From Bacteroidales bacterium (GTDB taxonomy: Bacteria > Bacteroidota > Bacteroidia > Bacteroidales > UBA932): a stretch of 5,241 nt of DNA. A program made the translations under genes and the position numbers. Below the pieces are notes generated by a model, which did no database searches, was not told the origin of the DNA, and saw only the letters and a list, made by a program, of their open reading frames with translations. The stretch covers positions 1 through 5,241 of the forward strand of contig JAAXVX010000114.1 of the NCBI GenBank assembly GCA_013335275.1, written 5' to 3'. Of the stretch, positions 1 through 5,241 are shown piece by piece. Within the stretch, counting starts at the first letter, position 1. Each line of letters begins with the position of its first letter.

Positions 1-966
1 CATAAGCTGGGAATCCGGAAAGTCCGGCGGGTAAACATCAATATTTGGCCTTATCTCAACAATGTTTCCAAGCTTTGCTATTGTTGCAAGTTCGTTTTCA
101 TTGAGAGGAAGAGACTGGTATCCCGGGAGAGAAGCATCGTAATAAACTTCACCGATGTTTAACCCAAGATTGTCAAATATCTTTGAATTGATTTGTGTGC
201 CATTTGTATAAACGGTATAAGTGCTTTGCATTCCCGGATAATTTTTTTGAGGAACTCCGTTTATGTAAGCTTTTCCGTTAATAATCTGCAGAGAGTCCCC
301 TGCAATGGCAACGCAGCGTTTAACATAGTGGTCTTTCTTATCATCCGGCCTCACTACAATAGGTCCATACATACGTTTGGTATACTCACGGCCGTTTAAC
401 CTTACATGAGTATAGTAATCGTCCAGAGGCGCACCTTTAAGCACTGTATCTCCGTGAGGAAAGTTGAAAACCACGATATCGTCTCTTTTGACGCTTGAAA
501 AGCCGGCCATTCTCCTGTATGGATTTTGTATCCATTTTACATAGGATTCTCCACCGGTTATGGGGAGAAGGTTATGTACAAGGGGAAAAGAGATGGGTGT
601 CTGAGCAACCTTTGGTCCGAAATGAAGTTTGCTCACAAACAGGTAATCTCCTGTCATCAGCGACCTCTCCATAGACGAGGTTGGAATCACGAATGATTCA
701 AAGAAAAAAGCCTTAATGAAAGTAGAGGCAATGAGTGCAAAAATAATTGCATCAAGCCAGTCCAGCCAAACATTTCTCTTTTCTCCCTTTTTATATCTCT
801 TTTTCCAGAATGCCCATTTGACTTTTCTGGTTATATACAAATCAAATATGATTAATAGTCCCAAAAGGAACCACCAATTCCCGAACCAGATAACCCACAA
901 TAAGTATAGAATGGCCCAGATTGAAAATCTGAACCACCTATTACTTATTATATTGCTGGTTTTCAA
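1..966 (-). CDS. lepB: Signal peptidase I (LepB), 3' end outside window
   Basis: Membrane-anchored serine protease (family S26) that removes signal peptides from exported proteins at the outer face of the inner membrane. 322 codons are visible. Seen: two closely spaced hydrophobic stretches at about residues 15-28 and 31-45, a basic loop, and a third at 73-94. Next come box B (98-113, SMERSLMTGDYLFVSK) with nucleophile Ser98, box C (161-170, RDDIVVFNFP), and box D (216-224, KRCVAIAGD) with general base Lys216. The C-terminal box E (GDN type) must lie beyond the left edge. The start is unusual: no ATG exists between the rplT stop and the catalytic region. The TTG at 964-966 is chosen because it keeps the whole N-terminal region, including NRWFRF. 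It lies 6 nt after the rplT stop, in the same frame, with no clear Shine-Dalgarno, so it is probably co-transcribed and translationally coupled. Family call is near certain; the exact start is less so. Confidence 0.93.
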   Translation of the reverse strand, partial: MKTSNIISNRWFRFSIWAILYLLWVIWFGNWWFLLGLLIIFDLYITRKVKWAFWKKRYKKGEKRNVWLDWLDAIIFALIASTFIKAFFFESFVIPTSSMERSLMTGDYLFVSKLHFGPKVAQTPISFPLVHNLLPITGGESYVKWIQNPYRRMAGFSSVKRDDIVVFNFPHGDTVLKGAPLDDYYTHVRLNGREYTKRMYGPIVVRPDDKKDHYVKRCVAIAGDSLQIINGKAYINGVPQKNYPGMQSTYTVYTNGTQINSKIFDNLGLNIGEVYYDASLPGYQSLPLNENELATIAKLGNIVEIRPNIDVYPPDFPDSQLM

Positions 967-972
967 GTATAT

Positions 973-1317
973 CTATTTTACAGAGTTAATAATGGCCTCA
1001 AAAGCCTGAGGGTTATTCATTGCCAGGTCGGCAAGAACCTTACGGTTAAGTCCGATATTATTTTTGGCAAGTTTACCAATAAACTGAGAATAGTTCATTC
1101 CATGCTCTCTCGCAGCAGCATTGATACGTTGTATCCAAAGTGCGCGGAAATTGCGTTTTTTAGTTTTACGGTCGCGGTACGCGTAGGTAAGACCTTTTTC
1201 ATAGGTGTTTTTAGCTACTGTCCACACATTTGCTCTCGCGAGGAAATTACCGCGTGTGAGTTTTAGAATTTTTTTACGTCGGGCTCTTGAAGCTACCGAA
1301 TTTACCGATCTTGGCAT
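973..1317 (-). CDS. rplT: 50S ribosomal protein L20
   Basis: Primary 23S rRNA-binding protein needed early in assembly of the large ribosomal subunit; in E. coli and B. subtilis it also represses its own operon. The 114-residue product is about the usual family length. It begins [20 protein letters not shown] and continues with the basic, helical N-terminal extension typical of L20 ([19 protein letters not shown] at about 48-66), then the globular C-terminal domain ([11 protein letters not shown] and following). It starts with ATG. It follows rpmI after an 86-nt gap that is long for this operon and can fold (separate entry), and its TAG stop is 6 nt before the proposed lepB start. Nothing suggests truncation or transfer. 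Confidence 0.98.
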   Translation of the reverse strand: MPRSVNSVASRARRKKILKLTRGNFLARANVWTVAKNTYEKGLTYAYRDRKTKKRNFRALWIQRINAAAREHGMNYSQFIGKLAKNNIGLNRKVLADLAMNNPQAFEAIINSVK

Positions 1318-1325
1318 TTTTTCTT

Positions 1326-1367
1326 AAAGATTGCGAATGTCAGCGCTCCCCTCCATAGGGAATCTTT
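1326..1367 (-). promoter_or_regulatory. Candidate rplT leader structure (three-way junction)
   Basis: The rpmI-rplT gap contains a 7-bp inverted repeat (AAAGATT at 1326-1332, AATCTTT at 1361-1367) enclosing two small hairpins. One is a 4-bp stem, 1349-1352 with 1357-1360, with a four-base loop. The other is a weak 3-bp stem, 1333-1335 with 1344-1346. All three abut, giving a compact three-way junction in the mRNA that ends 8 nt before the rplT ATG. A GGAGGGG tract lies in the 4-bp hairpin. L20 is known to repress its operon by binding mRNA that mimics its rRNA site, so a regulatory role is plausible. That role is inference; the pairing was done by eye. Confidence 0.35.
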
Positions 1368-1403
1368 TCTGCTGTGCATTCTGATTAATAAATAGTTTAC
1401 AAA

Positions 1404-1598
1404 TTAGGCAACTAACATAGCTTTAACCCTCTTCTCGTCTGAAGAAGATACCAGAGCAGAGTAGGTAAGGTTTCTTTTCTGTTTTGTTGTCTTTTTAGTC
1501 AGAATGTGACTTTTGTAAGCGTGCTTTCTTTTCACTTTTCCCGTTCCGGTAAGCTTAAAGCGCTTTTTGGCACCGGAGTTGGTTTTAATTTTGGGCAT
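1404..1598 (-). CDS. rpmI: 50S ribosomal protein L35
   Basis: Small, very basic protein of the large ribosomal subunit. The 64-residue product matches the usual length of about 65. It shows the family pattern: [20 protein letters not shown] at the N-terminus, then [13 protein letters not shown], a Lys/Thr-rich stretch, and a short C-terminal helix ending KRVKAMLVA. The start is ATG, 27 nt after the infC stop. The order infC-rpmI-rplT is conserved across most bacteria, which supports the call. No strong Shine-Dalgarno is visible, as is usual in Bacteroidota. Confidence 0.98.
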   Translation of the reverse strand: MPKIKTNSGAKKRFKLTGTGKVKRKHAYKSHILTKKTTKQKRNLTYSALVSSSDEKRVKAMLVA

Positions 1599-1625
1599 TG
1601 TCTTTATTTTAAATTAGTTAAAAAC

Positions 1626-2252
1626 TCATTTCTTTTTAGCAGGTGATAACATCATTATCATCCTTTTTCCTTCCAGTTTTGGCATCTGGTCTGCTTTGCC
1701 GTAATCTTCAAGTTCAACGGCGAAACGGAGCAGAAGTTTTTCTCCCTGCTGTGAGAACAGTATCGACCTTCCTTTAAAGAACACAAACGATTTAACTTTG
1801 AATCCGTCTGAGAGAAACTCTTTTGCGTGATTCAGCTTAAACTGAAAATCGTGTTCATCGGTATTAGGGCCGAATCTTATTTCTTTAATAACAACTTTGC
1901 TGGCATTGGCTTTCATCTCCTTTGCCTTTTTCTTTTGCTGATAAATGAATTTCTGATAATCAATTATCTTGCAAACAGGCGGGTCGACAGTCGGAGAAAT
2001 CTCAACCAGATCCAATTCCAACGCCTCTGCCATCTCTAAAGCCTCTCTCAAGGGGAAAATCCCCGGATTTGAAACATTTTCTCCAACTACCCTTACGCGG
2101 GGAGCAGAAATTTCATTATTTATTCGAGGTCCGTCATCTTTTTTGTGGCCACCCTGGAATTGTCTGTTGCCAGGTTCTCTTTTAAAAGTGCCTGATGATT
2201 GTGGATTCGGTTTGCTGAACCCACCCGGGCGAGGTTTGAATGGTGTAGCGAT
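1626..2252 (-). CDS. infC: Translation initiation factor IF-3, ATC start
   Basis: IF3 binds the 30S subunit, keeps it from joining 50S early, and rejects initiation at non-standard codons and with wrong tRNAs. From the ATC at 2250-2252 the product is 208 residues. Residues 1-42 are a basic, Pro/Gly/Asn-rich, probably disordered extension. The N-domain starts at [18 protein letters not shown] (43-60) and includes LVEISP and [13 protein letters not shown] Lys-rich linker helix at about 106-114 leads to the C-domain (119-208), with [13 protein letters not shown] and [14 protein letters not shown]. Start choice: an in-frame TAG at 2265-2267 sets the upstream limit. Between it and the TTG at residue 68 there is no ATG, GTG or TTG, and starting at that TTG would remove about half of the N-domain. 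ATC sits 8 nt after AGGAGG, so it is by far the best candidate. E. coli infC starts with AUU and M. xanthus infC (dsg) with AUC; IF3 thereby represses its own synthesis. Confidence 0.95.
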   Translation of the reverse strand: MATPFKPRPGGFSKPNPQSSGTFKREPGNRQFQGGHKKDDGPRINNEISAPRVRVVGENVSNPGIFPLREALEMAEALELDLVEISPTVDPPVCKIIDYQKFIYQQKKKAKEMKANASKVVIKEIRFGPNTDEHDFQFKLNHAKEFLSDGFKVKSFVFFKGRSILFSQQGEKLLLRFAVELEDYGKADQMPKLEGKRMIMMLSPAKKK

Positions 2253-2260
2253 AAAATTAT

Positions 2261-2266
2261 CCTCCT
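2261..2266 (-). promoter_or_regulatory. Strong Shine-Dalgarno that fixes the infC ATC start
   Basis: A perfect AGGAGG lies in the 18-nt gap between the thrS stop (2271-2273) and infC. Eight bases (ATAATTTT) separate it from ATC at 2250-2252. Its AG also forms part of an in-frame TAG, so the infC reading frame cannot extend upstream. Strong Shine-Dalgarno sites are uncommon in Bacteroidota. None of the other genes here has so clear a site, which fits a need to compensate for a weak initiation codon. Confidence 0.8.
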
Positions 2267-2270
2267 ATTT

Positions 2271-4211
2271 TTAGTTATTACTTATTTGTCTTTTGACTTC
2301 GTTTGTTATCAATTCTGCAAATTCTTCAACTGACATTGTACCGATATCCTCTCCCCCCTGCTTTCTTACAGAAACCTTGCCGGATTCTGCCTCTTTCTCA
2401 CCAACAATAAGGAGGAACGGAACTCTTTTAAGCTCATTCTCCCTGATTTTCTTACCGATAGTCTCGTTACGGTCGTCAATTGAGGCGCGAATATCGCTAT
2501 TATTAAGTGAATCTACAACTTTTTTTGCATATTCGTTATGTTTTTCGCTCACAGGAAGAATTACAGCCTGCTCCGGAGCAAGCCACAAAGGGAACTTTCC
2601 GCCTGTGTGCTCTATGAGAACAGCAACGAATCTTTCCATAGATCCGAAAGGTGCTCTGTGAATCATAACCGGCCGGTATTTTTTGTCATCGGCACCCACA
2701 TACTCCAGTTCAAATCGTTCCGGAAGATTATAGTCTACCTGGATTGTACCAAGTTGCCATTTTCTTCCGATAGCGTCTCTTACCATGAAGTCAAGTTTTG
2801 GACCGTAAAATGCAGCTTCGCCAAGTTCTACAACTGTGTTCAGCCCCTTTTCGGCGGCAGCTTCAATAATAGCCCTCTCTGCCTTTTCCCAGTTTTCATC
2901 GGAACCAATGTATTTTTCCCTGTTATCCGGGTCCCTTAATGATATTTGAGCTGTATATTCTTTAAAATCGAGTGTTTTGAAAATATAGAGAACAATATCG
3001 ATTACTTTGATAAATTCTTCTTTCAACTGATCCGGACGGCAGAATATGTGTGCATCGTCCTGAGTAAATCCTCTCACTCTTGTCAGCCCGTGAAGTTCAC
3101 CGCTCTGCTCATATCTGTAAACAGTACCAAATTCTGCAAGCCTTAAAGGCATGTCTTTGTATGAACGGGGTTTTACTTTGTATATCTCGCAATGGTGAGG
3201 GCAGTTCATTGGTTTTAGCAAAAACTCCTCCCCTTCCTGAGGAGTATGAATCGGCTGAAAAGAGTCTTTCCCGTATTTTGCATAGTGTCCCGAAGTTACA
3301 TAGAGCTCCTTTTGTCCAATATGAGGAGTTATTACAGGAAGATATCCGTATTTCTTCTGAACAGACTTAAGGAAATTTTCAAGTCTTTCGCGAAGCATTG
3401 CCCCTTTTGGAAGCCAGAGAGGAAGACCCTGTCCCACTCTTTGCGAAAATGCAAAAAGCTCAAGTTCCTTACCTATTTTTCTATGGTCTCTTTTCTTTGC
3501 CTCTTCGAGCATAATCAAATACTCGTCAAGCATCTTTTTCTGAGGAAATGTTACTCCGTATATACGGGTAAGCATTTTGTTCTTTTCGTTTCCGCGCCAG
3601 TATGCTCCTGCAATTGAGGTGAGCTTAACTGCTTTTATGACCGAAGTATCGGACAAATGCGGGCCACGGCAAAGATCGGTAAACGATCCGTTAGTATAAA
3701 AAGATATGGTGCCGTCTTCGAGATCCTTAATAAGTTCGCACTTATATTCATCGCCTTTGGTGGTATAGGTACTCATTGCCTCTTCCTTGCTCACATCCTT
3801 GCGTACAAAGTGTTGCTTTTCCCTTGCAAGTTCAAGCATCTTGTCCTCAATTTTCTTGAGATCCGATTCTGTAATGGTCTTCTCTCCTAAATCCACATCG
3901 TAATAGAAACCTGTTTCAATTGCAGGACCTATTCCAAACTTAATTCCGGGATAGAGCTGTTCCAGAGCTTCTGCCATGAGGTGAGAAGAAGAATGCCAGA
4001 AAGTATTTTTTGCCTCCTGGTCTTCCCATTTGTGAAGTTTAATAGATGCATCCTCATTAATTGGACGGTTAATTTCAACAACTTTTGAATTAATGGTTGC
4101 TGCCAGAACTTCCGAAGCGAGCCTCGGACTGATTCCATTCGCTATCTCAAAAGCTGTAATTCCCTTATTAAAAGGTCTTACACTGCCGTCTGGAAATTTT
4201 ATGTTTATCAT
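2271..4211 (-). CDS. thrS: Threonyl-tRNA synthetase
   Basis: Class II aminoacyl-tRNA synthetase that charges tRNA-Thr with threonine in the cytoplasm and hydrolyses mischarged Ser-tRNA-Thr. From the ATG at 4209-4211 the product is 646 residues, the normal length. Domain order: TGS-like N-terminal domain (about 1-61); editing domain with the HxxxH pair His73/His77 and Cys181/His185 (CRGPH); catalytic core from about 245; C-terminal anticodon-binding domain from about 545 ([13 protein letters not shown] ... [21 protein letters not shown]). Zinc ligands that recognise threonine are Cys337 (MNCPHH), His388 (DDAHIF) and His518 ([13 protein letters not shown]). Class II motif 2 ([18 protein letters not shown]) and motif 3 ([11 protein letters not shown]) are intact. 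A TTG at 4248-4250 would add 13 residues, but it lies inside the likely promoter -7 box, so ATG is preferred. First gene of the thrS-infC-rpmI-rplT-lepB cluster. Confidence 0.98.
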   Translation of the reverse strand: MINIKFPDGSVRPFNKGITAFEIANGISPRLASEVLAATINSKVVEINRPINEDASIKLHKWEDQEAKNTFWHSSSHLMAEALEQLYPGIKFGIGPAIETGFYYDVDLGEKTITESDLKKIEDKMLELAREKQHFVRKDVSKEEAMSTYTTKGDEYKCELIKDLEDGTISFYTNGSFTDLCRGPHLSDTSVIKAVKLTSIAGAYWRGNEKNKMLTRIYGVTFPQKKMLDEYLIMLEEAKKRDHRKIGKELELFAFSQRVGQGLPLWLPKGAMLRERLENFLKSVQKKYGYLPVITPHIGQKELYVTSGHYAKYGKDSFQPIHTPQEGEEFLLKPMNCPHHCEIYKVKPRSYKDMPLRLAEFGTVYRYEQSGELHGLTRVRGFTQDDAHIFCRPDQLKEEFIKVIDIVLYIFKTLDFKEYTAQISLRDPDNREKYIGSDENWEKAERAIIEAAAEKGLNTVVELGEAAFYGPKLDFMVRDAIGRKWQLGTIQVDYNLPERFELEYVGADDKKYRPVMIHRAPFGSMERFVAVLIEHTGGKFPLWLAPEQAVILPVSEKHNEYAKKVVDSLNNSDIRASIDDRNETIGKKIRENELKRVPFLLIVGEKEAESGKVSVRKQGGEDIGTMSVEEFAELITNEVKRQISNN

Positions 4212-4247
4212 AATTGGTTGGCTAATCTTTATATCTTTATAATCCTG

Positions 4248-4279
4248 CAAATTTAATTAATATTTTTAAACCTGCTAAA
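4248..4279 (-). promoter_or_regulatory. Probable promoter of the thrS operon
   Basis: On the minus strand a perfect TAnnTTTG -7 box (TAAATTTG, 4248-4255) has a 3-of-4 match to the -33 TTTG box (TTTA, 4276-4279) 20 nt upstream. This is the Bacteroidota primary sigma factor pattern. Transcription would begin a few bases downstream, around 4240, giving a leader of about 30 nt before the ATG at 4211. No attenuator-like structure was seen in so short a leader. Confidence 0.55.
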
Positions 4280-4324
4280 TTTTGGATAGTTATAGAAAAT
4301 ATCTAAATTTGGAAACCTAAATTT
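4275..4324. repeat. Three CTAAATTT direct repeats in the divergent promoter region
   Basis: CTAAATTT occurs at 4275-4282, 4303-4310 and 4317-4324. Starts are 28 and 14 nt apart, so all three are in a 14-nt register. The first two copies extend to CTAAATTT(T)GGA and overlap the -33 and -7 boxes of the rightward promoter; the first also covers the leftward -33 box. They could be operator half-sites, but the region is very AT-rich, so chance is a serious alternative. Confidence 0.35.
4281..4311 (+). promoter_or_regulatory. Bacteroidota-type promoter for the DUF4199-glycosyltransferase operon
   Basis: TTTG at 4281-4284, a 19-nt spacer, then TAAATTTG at 4304-4311. Both boxes match the Bacteroidota consensus (TTTG-N19-21-TAnnTTTG) exactly. 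Transcription would start around 4316-4321, leaving a leader of roughly 35 nt before the ATG at 4354. The minus-strand thrS promoter lies just to the left, so the two promoters diverge within about 65 bp. Confidence 0.75.
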
Positions 4325-4353
4325 TATTCTAAAACACTGTTATCTAAAAAATT

Positions 4354-4854
4354 ATGCAAACAAACAAATGGAGTGTTGCCGCAACATACGGAATTATTCT
4401 GGCAATTGTGACTATATTATATTCAGTGACCACCACTGTATTTAAGTTGCCATCGGCGGTTTCAGTTATTCTTTGGATAATAAAATTTTCACTTAGTATC
4501 GGGCTGGTATACTACTTTATCAAAGAGTACAGCAAACAGTTTGAAACGTTTAACTATAAACAGGGGTTCAATTTTGGCCTTATACTCTGTTTCCTGTCAT
4601 CAATTATTTGTGCAGCGTATATGTTTATGCATTTCGCCTTTTTGTTCCCGGATGCAACAAATGCTCAGATGGAGCTAATGGCACAAAACATGGAGAGTTC
4701 CAACCCGCAGGCTTCCGAGACCCTTACTAAGATAATGCCTCATCTTCCAAAGATTATTTTTGCATTTTCCCTTATTTACTATACTCTGTTTGGCATGCTT
4801 GTTTCTGCAATCGTTGCCAATTACACAAAAAAGGGAGACATCTTTACCGAATAA
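4354..4854 (+). CDS. DUF4199 family membrane protein
   Basis: A 166-residue integral membrane protein of unknown function that resembles the DUF4199 family, common in Bacteroidota. Four hydrophobic segments are visible at about residues 8-28, 36-56, 72-94 and 131-155. A polar segment (about 100-130, with AQMELMAQNME) separates helices 3 and 4. The motif YKQGFNFGLILCFLSSII at the start of helix 3 is typical of the family. The N-terminus is short and polar, with no cleavable signal peptide apparent. It starts with ATG about 35 nt after the likely transcription start and ends only 3 nt before a glycosyltransferase gene, so it probably serves the same envelope pathway. No catalytic motif was recognised; family assignment is by eye. 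Confidence 0.85.
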   Translation: MQTNKWSVAATYGIILAIVTILYSVTTTVFKLPSAVSVILWIIKFSLSIGLVYYFIKEYSKQFETFNYKQGFNFGLILCFLSSIICAAYMFMHFAFLFPDATNAQMELMAQNMESSNPQASETLTKIMPHLPKIIFAFSLIYYTLFGMLVSAIVANYTKKGDIFTE

Positions 4855-4857
4855 GTT

Positions 4858-5241
4858 ATGGATTTATCGATTGTAATTGCGCTGTATAACGAAGAGGAGT
4901 CAATCCCCGAACTTTTAAGCTGGATTGAAAGTTCTCTGTTTTCCCAGAAACTTGCCTATGAGGTGATTCTCATTGACGACGGCAGTACAGACAATTCATG
5001 GAACGTTATATCGGCGGAAGCTACCAGATACAGTACAATAAAAGCAATCCGGTTCAGCCGGAACTACGGCAAGTCTGCCGCACTTTATACCGGTTTTGAA
5101 ACTGCTTTGGGAGAGGTTGTAGTAACAATGGATGCCGATCTTCAGGACAGCCCGGATGAAATTCCGGAACTCTATGACATGGTGATGAACGGAGGGTATG
5201 ACCTGGTTTCGGGATGGAAGAAGAAGAGAAAGGATAATAAA
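4858..5241 (+). CDS. Family 2 glycosyltransferase, DPM1/GtrB-like, 3' end outside window
   Basis: Only the first 128 residues are visible. They are the start of a GT-A fold family 2 glycosyltransferase: SIVIALYNEEESIPELL at 4-20, the nucleotide-sugar-binding acidic pair at Asp40-Asp41 in LIDDGSTDNS, FSRNYGKSAAL (66-76), and the metal-binding DAD at 92-94 in MDADLQDSPDEIPEL. The DLQDSPDEIP form and the following SGWKKKRKD are characteristic of enzymes that move a sugar from UDP- or GDP-sugar onto a polyprenyl phosphate (dolichyl-phosphate mannose synthase, GtrB and ArnC relatives). Members of the group often have C-terminal membrane helices, which would lie past the right edge. The ATG at 4858-4860 is 3 nt after the DUF4199 stop and in its frame, indicating a coupled operon. 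The sugar donor cannot be told from this part. Confidence 0.93.
   Translation, partial: MDLSIVIALYNEEESIPELLSWIESSLFSQKLAYEVILIDDGSTDNSWNVISAEATRYSTIKAIRFSRNYGKSAALYTGFETALGEVVVTMDADLQDSPDEIPELYDMVMNGGYDLVSGWKKKRKDNK

Noticed and set aside
193..1009. Plus-strand open frames at 193-399 and 716-1009
   Set aside because: They are antisense to lepB, whose catalytic motifs and membrane segments are continuous on the minus strand.
1626..2051. A shorter infC starting at TTG 2049-2051 (141 residues)
   Set aside because: It would remove RINNEI...GIFP, the first half of the conserved IF3 N-domain. The TTG encodes a normal internal Leu in [11 protein letters not shown], and no Shine-Dalgarno precedes it.
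1827..2274. Plus-strand open frames opposite infC
   Set aside because: Antisense shadows of infC. The infC frame is continuous with recognisable IF3 domains.
2293..3890. Several plus-strand open frames of 66-133 codons opposite thrS
   Set aside because: They lie wholly antisense to a full-length, highly conserved thrS and overlap one another. Their Cys/Phe/Ser-rich translations look like frame shadows and resemble no family I know.
2271..4250. A longer thrS starting at TTG 4248-4250 (659 residues)
   Set aside because: The extra 13 residues do not belong to the family N-terminus ([10 protein letters not shown] is typical). The TTG lies inside the probable -7 promoter box, upstream of the expected transcription start.
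4354..5241. A DUF4199-glycosyltransferase fusion, since both frames coincide
   Set aside because: A clear TAA at 4852-4854 and a good ATG at 4858 separate them, and both proteins look complete at the junction.
1..5241. Mobile elements, CRISPR arrays, tRNA genes, toxin-antitoxin or defence genes
   Set aside because: All substantial gene-free gaps are under 110 nt, and no transposase, spaced-repeat array or cloverleaf was seen. The content is housekeeping genes in conserved order.

Overview
The window comes from a Bacteroidota genome, most likely order Bacteroidales. This is inferred from three things. The encoded ThrRS, IF3 and signal peptidase I look like Bacteroidales proteins. There is a DUF4199 membrane protein, a family typical of this phylum. 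The one divergent intergenic gap carries the phylum's distinctive promoter pattern (TTTG-N19-TAnnTTTG). No database search was run, so the taxonomy rests on motif recognition.

Minus strand, read right to left from about 4240 to 1: a translation-centred cluster thrS - infC - rpmI - rplT, followed immediately by lepB, which runs off the left edge. The first four genes form the classic conserved set (threonyl-tRNA synthetase, initiation factor IF3, ribosomal proteins L35 and L20). Gaps are 18, 27, 86 and 6 nt, so one transcript from the promoter ahead of thrS is likely. Start codons are the interesting part. infC has no in-frame ATG, GTG or TTG that would give a complete protein; its only plausible start is an ATC 8 nt after a perfect AGGAGG. 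lepB has no ATG near its N-terminus and appears to start at a TTG 6 nt after the rplT stop. The 86-nt rpmI-rplT gap can fold into a compact three-way junction, a candidate site for L20 feedback control.

Plus strand, 4354 to the right edge: a four-helix DUF4199 membrane protein, then, 3 nt later and in the same frame, the start of a family 2 glycosyltransferase of the DPM1/GtrB (polyprenyl-phosphate sugar transferase) type, cut off by the window end. These two look like a two-gene (or longer) operon for envelope glycosylation.

The 4251-4353 gap holds back-to-back promoters sharing the same TAAATTTG -7 box. I found no mobile element, CRISPR array, tRNA, rRNA or defence system. This is essentially a core-genome region, and its points of interest are translational control (infC start codon, rplT leader) and start-site annotation rather than a new system.
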